Both the position numbers and the translations under genes were made by a program. From assembly GCF_004364435.1 (NCBI RefSeq), contig NZ_SOCT01000002.1:1-64000 (forward strand): DNA of 64,000 nucleotides, in the 5' to 3' direction. The notes under the pieces were generated by a model that saw only the letters and a list, made by a program, of their open reading frames with translations, was not told where the DNA came from and did no database searches. Shown piece by piece: positions 1 to 9,637 of this stretch. Source of the stretch: Pseudomonas sp. LP_7_YM. GTDB taxonomy: Bacteria > Pseudomonadota > Gammaproteobacteria > Pseudomonadales > Pseudomonadaceae. Numbering within the stretch: the stretch's first letter is position 1; every line of letters starts with the position of its first letter.

Positions 1-95
1 TTCCGGGCACGTCGACTGGACGGATTGGTCGACCAACCTGGGCGTGGACGCAAGTCGTCTTTGCCTGAGGAAACGGTTCGCCGGGTCTTGGAACA
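1..95 (+). pseudogene. IS630-family transposase fragment (5' end off window)
   Basis: Frame 1 encodes a stretch containing RRLDGLVDQPGRGRK and then a LPEETVRRVLEQ segment. This resembles the linker after the N-terminal helix-turn-helix of IS630-type transposases. The similarity stops where the IS66-type terminus begins near base 96; the frame then runs on into unrelated sequence to a stop at 187-189. It reads as a transposase gene interrupted by the neighbouring element. Family call is by eye; the upstream part lies outside the window. Confidence 0.6.
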
Positions 96-140
96 GAGTG
101 CGATCCATAAACCCCACCTACCGTCGGAGGCGCTTCCCGG

Positions 141-1673
141 TTACCGTGACATTTCTGGCGAACAATTCCACGGCAGCAGCGCTTCGTAGTCGGCTACCGA
201 TTGCGCCTGCGGCAGCCGCTCAAGCACGTGGCGCAGCCATGTATAGGGCTCTTGGCCGTTGACCTTCGCGGTCTCAACCAAGCTGTAGATCTGTGCACTG
301 GCGGTGGCGCCTTTAGGCGTGTCGCTGAAAAGCCACGCCTTGCGCCCAATAACAAACGGCTTTATCGCTCTTTCGGCGGCATTGTTGTCGATCGGTAAAA
401 ATCCGGCTTCCACGTAGCGTTCCAGCCGGCTCCAGTTGTTCGCCAGATAGTTCACTGCCTTGCCCAATACACTTTGTGGCGTTACTTGGGGCTGCGTTTT
501 ATCCAGCCAGCTTTTCAACTGCGCCAGGATCGGCAGACTCCTTTCCTGACGACCAATAAACCGCCGCTCGTCGCTGCCATCTTTTAGTTCACGCTCGATG
601 CCGTACAGCTTGTTGATCATTGTCATTGCGATATCTGCACGCCCAGTCTTGCCCTTAGGCTGCACTTTCTGTGCTTCCACGAACTTGCGCCGGGCATGAG
701 CCATACACGCCAGGCGTTCCACGCCCGGTTGCAACGCCAACGCGTTGTAGCCCGCGTAATCGTCGGTCATCACATAGCCGCGATAACTTTCCAGCAGGCG
801 CAACGGCACTTCCTGCGCACGGCTGGACGTGTAGTCAAACAGCACGACTTTTCTGTCCGGCGGCCCACTGGCCTGCACCCACATCCAGGATTGGCGGGTC
901 GGGTCTCGATCCGGTTCTTTCAGCACCTGAACGCGGGTTTCATCGCAGTGGATGACCGGGCTCTCCAGTAGCCGGTCGCGCATCAAATTCAACAACGGTT
1001 GCAGATGCTCGCCGCATTGGATAATCCAGCGAGCCAGGGTTTGACGCGAGATTTCTATGCCGTGACGGCTCAGCACTGTCTCGAAACGATGCAACGGCAA
1101 GCCGTCGACATACTTGGTGGTCAGCAGCATGGCCAGCACGCTCGGGCTGGCCATGCTCTTTTCGATCAACTGCGCAGGCTTGTCGGCAGTGGCAGGGGCC
1201 GACTCACAACCCCGGCAGCCGTAGACTTTGCGGATGTGTTTGATCACGCGGATTTGCGTCGGCACGATATCCAGCTGCTCGCTGGTTTCTTCGCCGATCA
1301 CATGTTTACGGCAACCGCAGGCGCAGGTCAGCTCGTGTTCGGGCAGGTCGTGGATGACTTCGATGCGCGGCAGATCAGCCAACAACGGCTTGCGCTTACC
1401 TCGACGCTTGACCGGGGCAACGACCTCTTCATCAGCGTCGCCGACCGCAGGCATCGGCTCGCTTTCAGGCTCGTTGAACAGCGCCAGTTGCGGCGTATTG
1501 GGCTCGACCGTCTGCTCGGATTTACGACCGAATAGACGGTCACGCAACAGCTTGATCTGTTCTTTCAGATCAACGATGTGGGTGGCGTAGGCTTCTTTGA
1601 CTTCCTGGGCATCAAGCAGCATCTGCTTGAGCGATATCGGGTCATCAGGGAGGTCTTCAGGCATCAATTTCAT
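141..1673 (-). CDS. tnpC: IS66 family transposase TnpC
   Basis: This is the DDE transposase of the IS66 element, 510 aa, the usual length for TnpC. The N-terminus has a leucine-rich helix followed by a [12 protein letters not shown] motif typical of the family. A zinc-finger-like block follows ([19 protein letters not shown], then CRGCE). The catalytic core includes HCDETRVQV and DDYAGYN, and the C-terminal [22 protein letters not shown] signature is intact. The start lies 17 nt after the tnpB stop, so the two are probably co-transcribed. No frameshift is visible and the protein could be active. Confidence 0.95.
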   Translation of the reverse strand: MKLMPEDLPDDPISLKQMLLDAQEVKEAYATHIVDLKEQIKLLRDRLFGRKSEQTVEPNTPQLALFNEPESEPMPAVGDADEEVVAPVKRRGKRKPLLADLPRIEVIHDLPEHELTCACGCRKHVIGEETSEQLDIVPTQIRVIKHIRKVYGCRGCESAPATADKPAQLIEKSMASPSVLAMLLTTKYVDGLPLHRFETVLSRHGIEISRQTLARWIIQCGEHLQPLLNLMRDRLLESPVIHCDETRVQVLKEPDRDPTRQSWMWVQASGPPDRKVVLFDYTSSRAQEVPLRLLESYRGYVMTDDYAGYNALALQPGVERLACMAHARRKFVEAQKVQPKGKTGRADIAMTMINKLYGIERELKDGSDERRFIGRQERSLPILAQLKSWLDKTQPQVTPQSVLGKAVNYLANNWSRLERYVEAGFLPIDNNAAERAIKPFVIGRKAWLFSDTPKGATASAQIYSLVETAKVNGQEPYTWLRHVLERLPQAQSVADYEALLPWNCSPEMSR

Positions 1674-1690
1674 ACCCCGGATTATACCCG

Positions 1691-2050
1691 TCAGGCCACA
1701 AATCTTGGCGTCAGAACCTTATGCGGGCGGTTGCGCCATAGATCAAATCCGTCCAGTAACCAGTTCAACTCTTGCACGGTCAGCACGATGGCCTCATCGA
1801 GTTCATCGGGTGAAGTTTTGAAACGCTCGCACTCCAGACGCTTGAGCCAAAGGCAAAAGCCGTTGCGCTCCCAATACAGCACTTTGACTCGGTTGCGGTG
1901 GCGATTCAGGAAAACGAAGAGTACGGGGTCAAACACCGCCACTTTGATATCGAGTTCGACCTGGGCAGCCAAGCCGTCGATGGATTTGCTGAAGTCGACG
2001 GGTTTCGGGTAGAGGTACACTTTTTCAACGCTGGCGTCGGGACGCATCAT
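1691..2050 (-). CDS. tnpB: IS66 accessory protein TnpB (Orf2)
   Basis: A 119-aa protein of the IS66 Orf2 family, needed with TnpC for transposition in characterised IS66 elements. The family hallmarks are visible: a [14 protein letters not shown] segment (residues about 18-31), then [24 protein letters not shown] in the middle. AGGAG lies 9 nt before the ATG at 2050; a second ATG follows immediately. The usual upstream tnpA is absent. Confidence 0.9.
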   Translation of the reverse strand: MMRPDASVEKVYLYPKPVDFSKSIDGLAAQVELDIKVAVFDPVLFVFLNRHRNRVKVLYWERNGFCLWLKRLECERFKTSPDELDEAIVLTVQELNWLLDGFDLWRNRPHKVLTPRFVA

Positions 2051-2131
2051 GGTAAGCGGCTCCTGAGAGGAAATCGGGAGCTCAGCATCAGCTGTCAGCT
2101 ATTCGCTTGGAATGTGGGGTTCGTGGAGCGG

Positions 2132-2302
2132 TTACAATCGCTCGGGCATATCTCGCCATGCTGCGCCAGAGCAAAGCACCCAAAGGATACCGTTAAGCAT
2201 TAGGCGATCATCGGCCCGAGGGCGCCCGGTGCGTTGGGTTTTGGTGAAGATATCTGCAACCAGATCCCAGGTTGCGTCGGGGAGTTCATACCGCTTTGCC
2301 AT
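2132..2302 (-). pseudogene. IS5-family transposase, N-terminal fragment
   Basis: The first 56 residues of an IS5 (IS427-like) transposase: MAKRYELPDATWDLVADIF, then a GRPRADDRLMLNGILWVL segment and SGAAWRDMPER. Its ribosome-binding site (AGGAGG) is intact at 2306-2312. The reading frame is cut where the IS66 terminus begins, and the stop codon TAA is partly supplied by the terminal GTAA of that element. The outer end of this older element probably lies near 2372, where the minus strand reads GGCTCTGTACGTAAACCC. The rest of the element is missing. Confidence 0.8.
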
Positions 2303-2465
2303 CTTGGCCTCCTGGCTTTGATGGCGATGTATTTTACAGAAAATCGTATTTTCTGGGTTTACGTACAGAGCCTAACGCTTTACGGAGTAGAAGCTTGGGT
2401 CAGCGAAATATCGGCAGCTGGGTCAATTCTGCATCAGCGGAACAAAAGGGACATTCTGAAACAGT

Positions 2466-2489
2466 AAAACCGCGCAAAGGCGCGGTTTT
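2466..2489. terminator. Rho-independent terminator after ychF
   Basis: A near-perfect hairpin AAAACCGCGC-aaag-GCGCGGTTTT with T runs on both strands. It sits about 60 bp after the ychF stop and separates the housekeeping block from the insertion-sequence region. A second weaker stem (GTTTCA...TGAAAC, about 2515-2536) lies closer to ychF. Confidence 0.85.
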
Positions 2490-2548
2490 AATGGGGTTTG
2501 ATCAGTTTCTCAGTGTTTCAAAAAACACCCTGAAACTTAATATGCCGA

Positions 2549-3649
2549 TCAGACGTTGAAGCGGAAGTGCAACACGTCACCGTCCTTGACGATGTAGTCC
2601 TTGCCTTCCAGACGCCATTTGCCTGCTTCCTTGGCACCGGCTTCGCCCTTGTACTGGATGAAGTCGTTGTAGGCGACGCATTCGGCGCGAATGAAGCCTT
2701 TTTCGAAGTCGGTGTGGATCACACCAGCCGCTTGTGGCGCTGTGGCACCGACGCGTACCGTCCAGGCGCGGACTTCTTCGACACCGGCAGTGAAGTAGGT
2801 CTGCAGGTGCAGCATCTCGTAACCTGCGCGGATCACGCGGTTAAGGCCGGGTTCTTCGAGGCCCAGAGCTTCGAGGAACATGTCCTTTTCTTCGCCATCG
2901 TCGAGCTCGGCGATTTCGGCTTCGATCTTGTTGCAGACCGGCACCAGCATGGCGCCTTCTTCTTCAGCAATGGCGCGAACCACGTCCAGGTGCGGGTTGT
3001 TTTCGAAACCGTCTTCAGCGACGTTGGCGATGTACATCACCGGCTTAGTGGTCAGCAGGTGAAAGCCCTTGACCACGGTTTTCTCGTCGACACCCATGTT
3101 CTTCATCAGGCTGCGCGCAGGTTTGCCTTCAGTGAAGTGGGCGATCAATTGTTCCAGCAAGCCCTTCTGGACCACTGCTTCCTTGTCGCCGCCCTTGGCG
3201 TTGCGCGTGACCTTCTGCAGTTGCTTCTCGCAGCTGTCGAGGTCGGCGAAGATCAGTTCCAGGTCGATGATCTCGATGTCGCGTTTCGGGTCGACGCTAT
3301 TGGAAACGTGAATCACGTTCTCGTCTTCGAAGCAGCGGACCACGTGGGCGATGGCATCGGTTTCGCGGATGTTGGCCAGGAATTTGTTGCCCAGACCTTC
3401 ACCTTTCGATGCGCCTGCTACCAGACCTGCGATGTCGACGAACTCCATCGTGGTCGGCAGGATGCGCTTCGGGTTGACGATGTCAGCCAGCGCCTGCAGG
3501 CGTGGATCGGGCATGGCTACGATGCCGCTGTTCGGTTCGATGGTGCAGAAGGGAAAGTTCTCCGCCGCAATACCGGATTTGGTCAGGGCGTTGAACAAGG
3601 TGGACTTGCCGACGTTGGGCAGGCCGACGATGCCGCAGTTAAATCCCAT
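2549..3649 (-). CDS. ychF: Redox-regulated ATPase YchF (Obg-like)
   Basis: A 366-aa P-loop ATPase of the Obg family that binds ribosomes and is linked to oxidative-stress control. The G1 motif GLPNVGKST is at residues 9-17 and the switch region reads [16 protein letters not shown]. The fourth motif is CNKIEAE rather than NKxD, in line with the ATP preference of YchF. A coiled-coil insert and a C-terminal TGS domain ending in [11 protein letters not shown] complete it. Length matches the E. coli protein (363 aa). It follows pth by 21 bp, as in other pseudomonads. Confidence 0.97.
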   Translation of the reverse strand: MGFNCGIVGLPNVGKSTLFNALTKSGIAAENFPFCTIEPNSGIVAMPDPRLQALADIVNPKRILPTTMEFVDIAGLVAGASKGEGLGNKFLANIRETDAIAHVVRCFEDENVIHVSNSVDPKRDIEIIDLELIFADLDSCEKQLQKVTRNAKGGDKEAVVQKGLLEQLIAHFTEGKPARSLMKNMGVDEKTVVKGFHLLTTKPVMYIANVAEDGFENNPHLDVVRAIAEEEGAMLVPVCNKIEAEIAELDDGEEKDMFLEALGLEEPGLNRVIRAGYEMLHLQTYFTAGVEEVRAWTVRVGATAPQAAGVIHTDFEKGFIRAECVAYNDFIQYKGEAGAKEAGKWRLEGKDYIVKDGDVLHFRFNV

Positions 3650-3670
3650 GGTGTATCCCCTCGAGTGATG

Positions 3671-4255
3671 TCAGGCCTTCTGGCTGTGCAGGACACGCAT
3701 CGCCTTGGCGAAGTCGCCTGCGAGGACATCCGGCAGCACGCCGAGGGCAAAGTCGATACTGGCGTCCAGTTTTTCCTGTTCGGCGCGTGGCGCACGACCC
3801 AGAACAAAATTGGAGACCAGACTGGCATCGCCGGGGTGGCCGATGCCGAGCCGCAGGCGATGAAAGCCGTTCTGGTTACCGAGCTGCGCAATAATGTCGC
3901 GCAGCCCGTTATGCCCGCCGTGCCCGCCACCCAGTTTGAGTTTGGCGACGCCCGGAAGCAGGTCGAGTTCGTCGTGGGCCACCAGAATGGACTGCGGTGG
4001 GATCCGGAAGAAACCCGCCAGTGCCACGACGGACTGGCCGCTACGGTTCATGTAGGTGGTGGGAATCAGCAGACGAACGTCTTGGCCCTGATGGCTGAAT
4101 TTAGCCGTCAGGCCGAAATATTTGCGGTCAGCGGTCAGATTGACGCGCTGGGCGCTGGCAATACGCTCAACGAAAAGAGCCCCTGCGTTATGCCGGGTCT
4201 GTTCGTATTCGGGGCCTGGATTTCCCAGGCCGACGATCAGTTGGATGGCGGTCAC
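3671..4255 (-). CDS. pth: Peptidyl-tRNA hydrolase
   Basis: This cytosolic enzyme releases tRNA from prematurely dropped peptidyl-tRNA. The 194-aa protein has the family N-terminus [19 protein letters not shown] with the catalytic His at residue 22 and the conserved Asn at 12. [10 protein letters not shown] and [12 protein letters not shown] loops follow in the expected order. It sits between rplY and ychF, an arrangement shared by many gammaproteobacteria. Confidence 0.97.
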   Translation of the reverse strand: MTAIQLIVGLGNPGPEYEQTRHNAGALFVERIASAQRVNLTADRKYFGLTAKFSHQGQDVRLLIPTTYMNRSGQSVVALAGFFRIPPQSILVAHDELDLLPGVAKLKLGGGHGGHNGLRDIIAQLGNQNGFHRLRLGIGHPGDASLVSNFVLGRAPRAEQEKLDASIDFALGVLPDVLAGDFAKAMRVLHSQKA

Positions 4256-4330
4256 GTCAGGGGCTCTTCCTTGGGTCGAGTGTGATGATGCCGCGCATCA
4301 TCACGGGTTCAACCGGCTAGCGAGTAATAA

Positions 4331-4939
4331 TTACTCTGCTTCGCCTTCTGCGGTGCCTTCTTCGTCCTGGACAATGCGTGGAGCGTGGACGTTTGCGATG
4401 TCCAGGTCCTTGCCGTGTGCCAGAGCGACGAATTCGACACCGTTAGGTGCCTTGACGTCGGACAGGTGAACGTTGTCGCCAATTTCCAGCGCGCCCAGGT
4501 CAACTTCGATGAACTCAGGGAGGTCTTTAGGCAGGCAGGTCACTTCCAGCTCAGTGGTAGTGTGCGAGATCTCGCCGCCTTTCTTGACCGGTGCTTCTTC
4601 GTTAATGAAGTGCACTGGGACGATAGCGGTCAGTTTCTGGCCAGCTACGACGCGGATGAAGTCGGCGTGCATGATGAACTGCTTGGCAGGGTGACGTTGC
4701 ATCGCTTTAACGATCACGTTCTGCTTGGCGCCATCAACGTTCAGTTCGATAACGTGGCTGAAAGCCGCTTCGTTTTCGAACAGTTTGGCCATTTCCTTGG
4801 CTTCGATAGTGATCGAAGCTGCTTCTTTGTCACCACCGTAGACAACGGCTGGGACAGAGGCAGCGAGACGACGCAGGCGGCGGCTCGCACCTTTCCCCAG
4901 GTCAGTACGCGCTTGGGCGTTCAGAATAAAATCAGTCAT
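4331..4939 (-). CDS. rplY: 50S ribosomal protein L25 (CTC/TL5 type)
   Basis: This protein binds 5S rRNA in the large subunit. The start at 4939 ([20 protein letters not shown]) is chosen because GGAGA stands 8 nt before it and the family begins there; the open frame extends upstream without family similarity. The 202-aa product has the N-terminal L25 beta-barrel followed by the C-terminal TL5/CTC domain (about residues 100-190), so it is the long form rather than the short E. coli form. It lies downstream of prs, separated by a strong terminator. Confidence 0.95.
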   Translation of the reverse strand: MTDFILNAQARTDLGKGASRRLRRLAASVPAVVYGGDKEAASITIEAKEMAKLFENEAAFSHVIELNVDGAKQNVIVKAMQRHPAKQFIMHADFIRVVAGQKLTAIVPVHFINEEAPVKKGGEISHTTTELEVTCLPKDLPEFIEVDLGALEIGDNVHLSDVKAPNGVEFVALAHGKDLDIANVHAPRIVQDEEGTAEGEAE

Positions 4940-5002
4940 GTGGTATCTCCAAAATAGCCATTCCCGAGTGACGTTTGCGACCAGCGCCAACACGGCATGG
5001 GC

Positions 5003-5046
5003 AAAAAAGCCCCGCCCCAACGGTGATGGTTGGGGCGGGGCGCTTT
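5003..5046 (-). terminator. Strong terminator between prs and rplY
   Basis: A 13-bp GC-rich stem (GCCCCGCCCCAAC / GTTGGGGCGGGGC) with a nine-base loop, followed on the minus strand by a run of T. It lies just after the prs stop at 5079, so rplY probably has its own promoter or depends on read-through. Confidence 0.9.
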
Positions 5047-5078
5047 TCGTCAACGGATGATTCGAGAGGGCAGGGCCC

Positions 5079-6020
5079 TTATCGGAACATCGCGCTGATC
5101 GATTCTTCATTGCTGATGCGACGCATCGCTTCAGCGACTACCGGTGCGATATCCAGTTGACGGATACGGTTACAGGCTTGTGCTGCAGCGGACAACGGGA
5201 TGGTATTAGTGACCACCAGCTCGTCCAACACGGATTTTTCGATATTCTCGATGGCCCGACCCGACAGCACAGGGTGTGTGCAGTAGGCGAAAACCTTGGC
5301 AGCGCCATGTTCTTTCAGGGCTTTAGCCGCATGGCACAGGGTGCCTGCGGTATCGACCATGTCGTCGACGAGAATACAGGTACGACCTTCGACGTCACCA
5401 ATGATGTGCATCACTTCGGAGTGATTGGCCTTCTCACGGCGCTTGTCGATGATCCCGAGATCGACGCCCAGGGACTTGGCTACGGCACGTGCACGCACGA
5501 CGCCACCGATATCCGGGGAAACGATCATCAGGTTTTCGAAGCGTTGGTCTTCGATGTCATCCACCAGAACCGGGGAGCCGTAGATGTTATCTACCGGAAT
5601 ATCGAAGAAGCCTTGAATCTGGTCTGCGTGCAGGTCAACGGTCAGCACCCGGTCGATACCGACAACGGTGAGCATGTCCGCAACCACTTTGGCGCTTATA
5701 GCCACGCGTGCGGAACGCGGACGGCGATCCTGACGGGCATAACCAAAATAAGGAATAACAGCAGTGATACGAGTAGCCGAGGAGCGACGGAAGGCATCAG
5801 CCATCACGACGAGCTCCATCAGGTTATCGTTGGTCGGAGCGCAGGTCGGCTGAATAATGAAGACGTCTTTACCACGAACGTTTTCATTGATCTCGGCTGT
5901 AATTTCACCGTCGGAGAACTTACCGACAGAGATGTCACCGAGAGGGATATGCAGCTGACGTACGACACGCCGAGCCAGATCGGGGTTGGCGTTCCCCGTA
6001 AAGACCATCATCTTGGACAC
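5079..6020 (-). CDS. prs: Ribose-phosphate pyrophosphokinase
   Basis: This enzyme makes PRPP from ribose 5-phosphate and ATP, feeding purine, pyrimidine, histidine and NAD synthesis. The 313-aa protein has the conserved [11 protein letters not shown] segment (His131) and the PRPP-binding loop [11 protein letters not shown] at residues 217-227. The flexible [10 protein letters not shown] segment is at about 97-106. Length and order (tRNA-Gln upstream, rplY downstream) match other pseudomonads. PRPP is used by Upp and Hpt encoded near 24-25 kb. Confidence 0.97.
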   Translation of the reverse strand: MSKMMVFTGNANPDLARRVVRQLHIPLGDISVGKFSDGEITAEINENVRGKDVFIIQPTCAPTNDNLMELVVMADAFRRSSATRITAVIPYFGYARQDRRPRSARVAISAKVVADMLTVVGIDRVLTVDLHADQIQGFFDIPVDNIYGSPVLVDDIEDQRFENLMIVSPDIGGVVRARAVAKSLGVDLGIIDKRREKANHSEVMHIIGDVEGRTCILVDDMVDTAGTLCHAAKALKEHGAAKVFAYCTHPVLSGRAIENIEKSVLDELVVTNTIPLSAAAQACNRIRQLDIAPVVAEAMRRISNEESISAMFR

Positions 6021-6067
6021 GCGCAGTACCTGGAGGCTTAGGGTATGCCTGGATGACTATAGGAAAA

Positions 6068-6142
6068 TGGCAGGGGCGGCTGGATTCGAACCAACGCATG
6101 GCAGGATCAAAACCTGCTGCCTTACCGCTTGGCGACGCCCCT
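6068..6142 (-). tRNA. tRNA-Gln (anticodon TTG)
   Basis: The minus strand folds as a 75-nt cloverleaf with acceptor stem AGGGGCG/CGCCCCT and encoded CCA. The D-loop AAGCGGTAAGG is present. The anticodon stem CAGGT/ATCCTG presents TTTTGAT with anticodon TTG, and the T arm is GGTTCGAATCC. It lies between ispE and prs, the standard Pseudomonas location. Confidence 0.97.
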
Positions 6143-6177
6143 GTATCTGTTGCACGAGTGCCTAGCACTCGGTTCTC

Positions 6178-7035
6178 TTAGAGCAGTGTTTGCAACTTGC
6201 GGTGCAACATCGAGATGTTGCTGCCTTTTGCTACAAACCCTGTAAGGGTCTCTGTAAGAAGGGCCGAGACTTTATCAGCTTCAGCTTTGTTTGGGAAGGC
6301 CCCAAACACACAACTTCCAGTTCCGGTTAATTTTGCTTCGGTAAATTTACCTAACAAATTCAATGCGTTACGAACATCTGGATAACGCCTTGCTACAACC
6401 GGTAAGCAGTCATTCCGACTGTTTCCCTTGGGAACGGGGCGCACTTTAATGGGCGCAGTGTCACGTGTCAACAGTGGATCTGAAAAAATTTCTGCTGTAC
6501 TTACAGATACTTGCGGCACAAGCACGATATACCACGGTTCTTCGGGGTTTACCGGGGTGAGGATTTCGCCGACACCCTCTGCAAATGCGGCGTGCCCACG
6601 CACGAAAACCGGCACGTCAGCCCCGAGCGTGAGGCCCAGCGTAGCAAGACGATCTTCGTCCCAGTCCAGGTGCCATAAATGGTTGAGACCCAGCAGGGTG
6701 GTGGCGGCATCCGAACTCCCGCCGCCGATTCCGCCACCCATGGGCAGTACTTTCTTCAGCCAGATGTCGGCACCCAGCGGCGAGCCGGACTGTTCTTTGA
6801 GTGCGCGCGCCGCTTTGACGATCAGGTTGCTGTCATGAGGAACATCTACAATTTCCGTTTGCAGGCGTACCTCTCCGTCTTCACGCAGGGCAAAACTCAG
6901 CTCATCGCCGTAGTCAAGAAACTGAAAAAGGGTCTGCAGCTCGTGATAGCCGTCAGGTCGACGGCCGAGAATGTGCAGCATCAGGTTCAGTTTGGCAGGC
7001 GCAGGCAGTGTCAAAAGAGGCCGGGACACGGTCAT
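6178..7035 (-). CDS. ispE: 4-diphosphocytidyl-2-C-methyl-D-erythritol kinase
   Basis: A GHMP kinase of the MEP isoprenoid pathway; it phosphorylates CDP-ME at the 2-hydroxyl. The 285-aa protein shows [23 protein letters not shown] at the N-terminus and the glycine-rich ATP loop [14 protein letters not shown] at about residues 98-111. [10 protein letters not shown] loop lies near the C-terminus. The start overlaps the lolB stop by 4 bp (ATGA), which indicates translational coupling. Confidence 0.97.
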   Translation of the reverse strand: MTVSRPLLTLPAPAKLNLMLHILGRRPDGYHELQTLFQFLDYGDELSFALREDGEVRLQTEIVDVPHDSNLIVKAARALKEQSGSPLGADIWLKKVLPMGGGIGGGSSDAATTLLGLNHLWHLDWDEDRLATLGLTLGADVPVFVRGHAAFAEGVGEILTPVNPEEPWYIVLVPQVSVSTAEIFSDPLLTRDTAPIKVRPVPKGNSRNDCLPVVARRYPDVRNALNLLGKFTEAKLTGTGSCVFGAFPNKAEADKVSALLTETLTGFVAKGSNISMLHRKLQTLL

Positions 7036-7649
7036 TGCCCAAGCTTGCGCGGTTGCCAGTCCTTAATCACCAGCGTGACGTCCAGGTCCTGACCGTGCAG
7101 TTTCATGCGCTCGGGAAGCCAATAGCCATTCTGCTCGGTGTAACTGAGGTATTCGATCTGCCAGCCGTCCTGCTCCAGTTTCGACAGGCGACTTTCGCCG
7201 TCCAGGGTCAGGCTGCTCTTGCTGTCGGGAGCGGGCAGGCCCCGGACCCACCAGACCAAGTGGGAAACCGGCAATTTCCAGCCCAGTTGATCCTTGAGCA
7301 GGGTTTCCGGGTCCGGCGCGTCATACCGGCCTTGGTTGGCGACTTCCAGCGAGACCGCGCCGGGACGGCCGGTCAAGCGCGCAGCGCCGCGACCCAGCGG
7401 GCCCGAGAGGCGAATGTCGTAGTAGTCCTGCCGTTGTAGCCAGAACAGCGTACCGCTGCCGGAATCCTTGGGTGCGCGAATGCCGACCTTGCCGTTGATC
7501 TGCCAGCCATCGAGCGTGGCGAGCTGCTCCTTGTTGACCCGCCATTGGCTGGCGTCGCCCTTGCCCTGTACGGCTTCATGCGACGTGATGCCGGCGCAGC
7601 CAGCGAGTAAAGCGATCAAACTGAATGCAAGTACGTGGCGCAATAACAT
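7032..7649 (-). CDS. lolB: Outer-membrane lipoprotein receptor LolB
   Basis: LolB accepts lipoproteins from LolA and inserts them into the outer membrane. The 205-aa precursor has a type II signal with lipobox LLAGC (Cys18). The mature part has family features such as [10 protein letters not shown] near residue 50 and [11 protein letters not shown] with [10 protein letters not shown] towards the end. It overlaps ispE by four bases and follows the TPR lipoprotein gene closely. Confidence 0.93.
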   Translation of the reverse strand: MLLRHVLAFSLIALLAGCAGITSHEAVQGKGDASQWRVNKEQLATLDGWQINGKVGIRAPKDSGSGTLFWLQRQDYYDIRLSGPLGRGAARLTGRPGAVSLEVANQGRYDAPDPETLLKDQLGWKLPVSHLVWWVRGLPAPDSKSSLTLDGESRLSKLEQDGWQIEYLSYTEQNGYWLPERMKLHGQDLDVTLVIKDWQPRKLGQ

Positions 7650-7652
7650 AAA

Positions 7653-9380
7653 TCAAAGGTTCTCGGAGCCGGTCAGGCGCTTGAGGGTGCTGCGCAGGGC
7701 CGGGCTGTCAGGTTGTTGTTCAAGGGCTTTGCCCCAGACTTTACGGGCTTCGCGCTGGTTGCCTTTGGCCCAGAGCACTTCGCCCAGATGGGCGGCAACT
7801 TCATGATCTGGAAAGCGCTCCAGAGCCTCACGTAGCAGACGTTCGGCCTCATCAAGATTGCCCAGGCGGTAATTAACCCAGCCGAGACTGTCGAGTACAG
7901 CCGGATCTTCGGGGTTCAGCTGATGAGCACGCTCGATCAGCTCTTTGGCTTCGGCGTAGCGCGTAGTGCGATCGGACAGGGTGTAGCCCAGCGCGTTCAG
8001 CGCCATGGCGTTGTCCGGCTCGCGTTTTAGAATCGCCCGCAGATCGGTCTCCATCTGCTTCAGGTCGTTGCGCTTCTCGGCCAGCATTGCGCGGGTATAG
8101 AGCAGATTGAGGTCGTCCGGGTACTGTTTGAGCGCCTGAGTCAACACTTGCCAGCCGCGGTCGCTTTGATTGTTGTTGGCCAGGGTTTCGGCTTCGATCA
8201 GGTACAGCTGAATGGTGTAATCGGGCTGATCGGCGCGCGCTTGGGCCAAACGCTTGGAGGCCTCGGCAGTGCTGCCATTGCTCATCAGAATATCGGCCTG
8301 ACGAAGTTGTGCAGGCAGATAGTCATTGCCCGGCCCGACTTGCGCATATTCGCTGAGAGCGTCTTGTGGATCGTTGCGCTCTTCGTAAATGCGGCCGAGG
8401 TTCACATGGGCCGAATCGACGTGGCTGCCGCGGGTGACCAGATCTTCCAGATAACCTTGGGCTTCATCCCAGGCCTTGTTTTCCAGGCACACCAAGGCTA
8501 GCGAGTAACGCAGCTCATCATCATCCGGGTATTGCTGAACCAGGCTTGAGAACTGGACCTTGGCGTCCTCCATGCGGTTCTGTTCAACCAGCATGCGGGC
8601 GTACGTCAGGCGCAGGCGTTTGTCGTCCGGGTATTTCTTGATGCTCTTTTCCAGCAGGGGCATCGCTTCCTTGCCGCGGTTCATGCTTTGCAGCAGGCGT
8701 GCGCGCAGCAGAATCGGTGCAACCTCGCCTTCACCCGGCGGATTGTCTTCGAGCAGCTGGAGCGACGCCGCGTTGTCGCCTTCCTGTTGCAGCAGCAGGG
8801 CCTTGCCGAAAATCAGCTGGCCGTTTTTCGGGTATTTGGCAAGCAGGCGGTCGAAGCTGTTCAGCAGGCCTTTGCGCGTATTGGAGTCGGTTTCTGCCGC
8901 CGACAGCGCCAAAAAGTCGAAATGAGTATCGCCCTGGCCCTGCAGTACCTTCTCCATATAACGCATGGAGTCGTCATAGCGCCCTGAGCGGGCCAGTTGA
9001 ATGGCCGCAGCGCGTTGCGCTTCAAGGTTGCCCGGGTCGTTCCGGGCCCAGATCATCGAAGTGTCGAGGGCGGCCTGATCGGCGCCCAGGTACTCGGCAA
9101 TACGGAAAGCCCGCTCGGAAATGCCCGGATCCTGAGTCTGAATCGCCTGGGTCACATAGTTATCCAGCGCAATGTCGAAGCGATTGCGCTGTCCGGCCAG
9201 TTCAGCGGTCAGCAGGCTGACGACGGTTTCCTGGGTGAACGAACCATAGACCTGGGGCTTGGCATCAGGCGTGGACGTCGTCTCTTTCGCTGGAGCGGCA
9301 GACTCCGAGGAAGTGGGGATCGTAGACTGACAGCCACCGAGAGCGACAAGGGCAAGGAACAACGCGGAGGATTTATTCAT
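7653..9380 (-). CDS. TPR-repeat lipoprotein
   Basis: A protein of about 575 aa made almost entirely of tetratricopeptide repeats, for example GRIYEERNDPQDALSEYAQV and LGWVNYRLGNLDEAERLLRE. The ATG at 9380 is preferred because it gives a lipoprotein signal with lipobox LVALGGC (Cys17). No good ribosome-binding site precedes it, and an in-frame ATG at 9446 exists. The gene lies 3 bp upstream of lolB and divergent from hemA, as in other Pseudomonas. Its role is not established; a scaffold role in outer-membrane lipoprotein handling is only inferred from position. Confidence 0.85.
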   Translation of the reverse strand: MNKSSALFLALVALGGCQSTIPTSSESAAPAKETTSTPDAKPQVYGSFTQETVVSLLTAELAGQRNRFDIALDNYVTQAIQTQDPGISERAFRIAEYLGADQAALDTSMIWARNDPGNLEAQRAAAIQLARSGRYDDSMRYMEKVLQGQGDTHFDFLALSAAETDSNTRKGLLNSFDRLLAKYPKNGQLIFGKALLLQQEGDNAASLQLLEDNPPGEGEVAPILLRARLLQSMNRGKEAMPLLEKSIKKYPDDKRLRLTYARMLVEQNRMEDAKVQFSSLVQQYPDDDELRYSLALVCLENKAWDEAQGYLEDLVTRGSHVDSAHVNLGRIYEERNDPQDALSEYAQVGPGNDYLPAQLRQADILMSNGSTAEASKRLAQARADQPDYTIQLYLIEAETLANNNQSDRGWQVLTQALKQYPDDLNLLYTRAMLAEKRNDLKQMETDLRAILKREPDNAMALNALGYTLSDRTTRYAEAKELIERAHQLNPEDPAVLDSLGWVNYRLGNLDEAERLLREALERFPDHEVAAHLGEVLWAKGNQREARKVWGKALEQQPDSPALRSTLKRLTGSENL

Positions 9381-9637
9381 ATAGGAGAAAGGGCGGCTTA
9401 CCTGCGGTTTGAAGGCATCATGACACAAGGCAGGGAGCAAACCCACAGCCCACTCGAAAACCAGGACCCGGCATTTACAGTCCGCGCCTGGACAATTTGT
9501 CGCAGCGCCAAGGCAGCAAAGCGAATCTCTATAGGGACAATAGCCATTGCCAGACGTTCTGAATGCATTGTGGTGGTTGTTCTGAATCTATTGAAGTAGG
9601 ACAATTGCCGGCTTCACGTCACCATCAGCGACCTTGA

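Larger units (their letters stand above)
96..2135 (-). mobile_element. IS66-family insertion sequence (tnpB + tnpC, no tnpA)
   Basis: The element carries tnpB and tnpC head to tail on the minus strand. The two outer ends are imperfect inverted repeats: the minus-strand end at 2135 begins GTAACCGCTCCACGAACCCC, and the plus-strand end near 96 reads GAGTGCGATCCATAAACCCC, with about 18 of 27 bases shared. No room exists for tnpA between tnpB and the 2135 end. The 8-bp flanks (ttggaaca and aatcgctc) do not match, so no target duplication is visible. The exact left end may be 96 to 98. Confidence 0.8.

Noticed and set aside
2567..4285. 572-aa open frame on the plus strand opposite ychF and pth
   Set aside because: It is antisense to two conserved genes; the long frame results from GC-rich third positions and has no recognisable domain.
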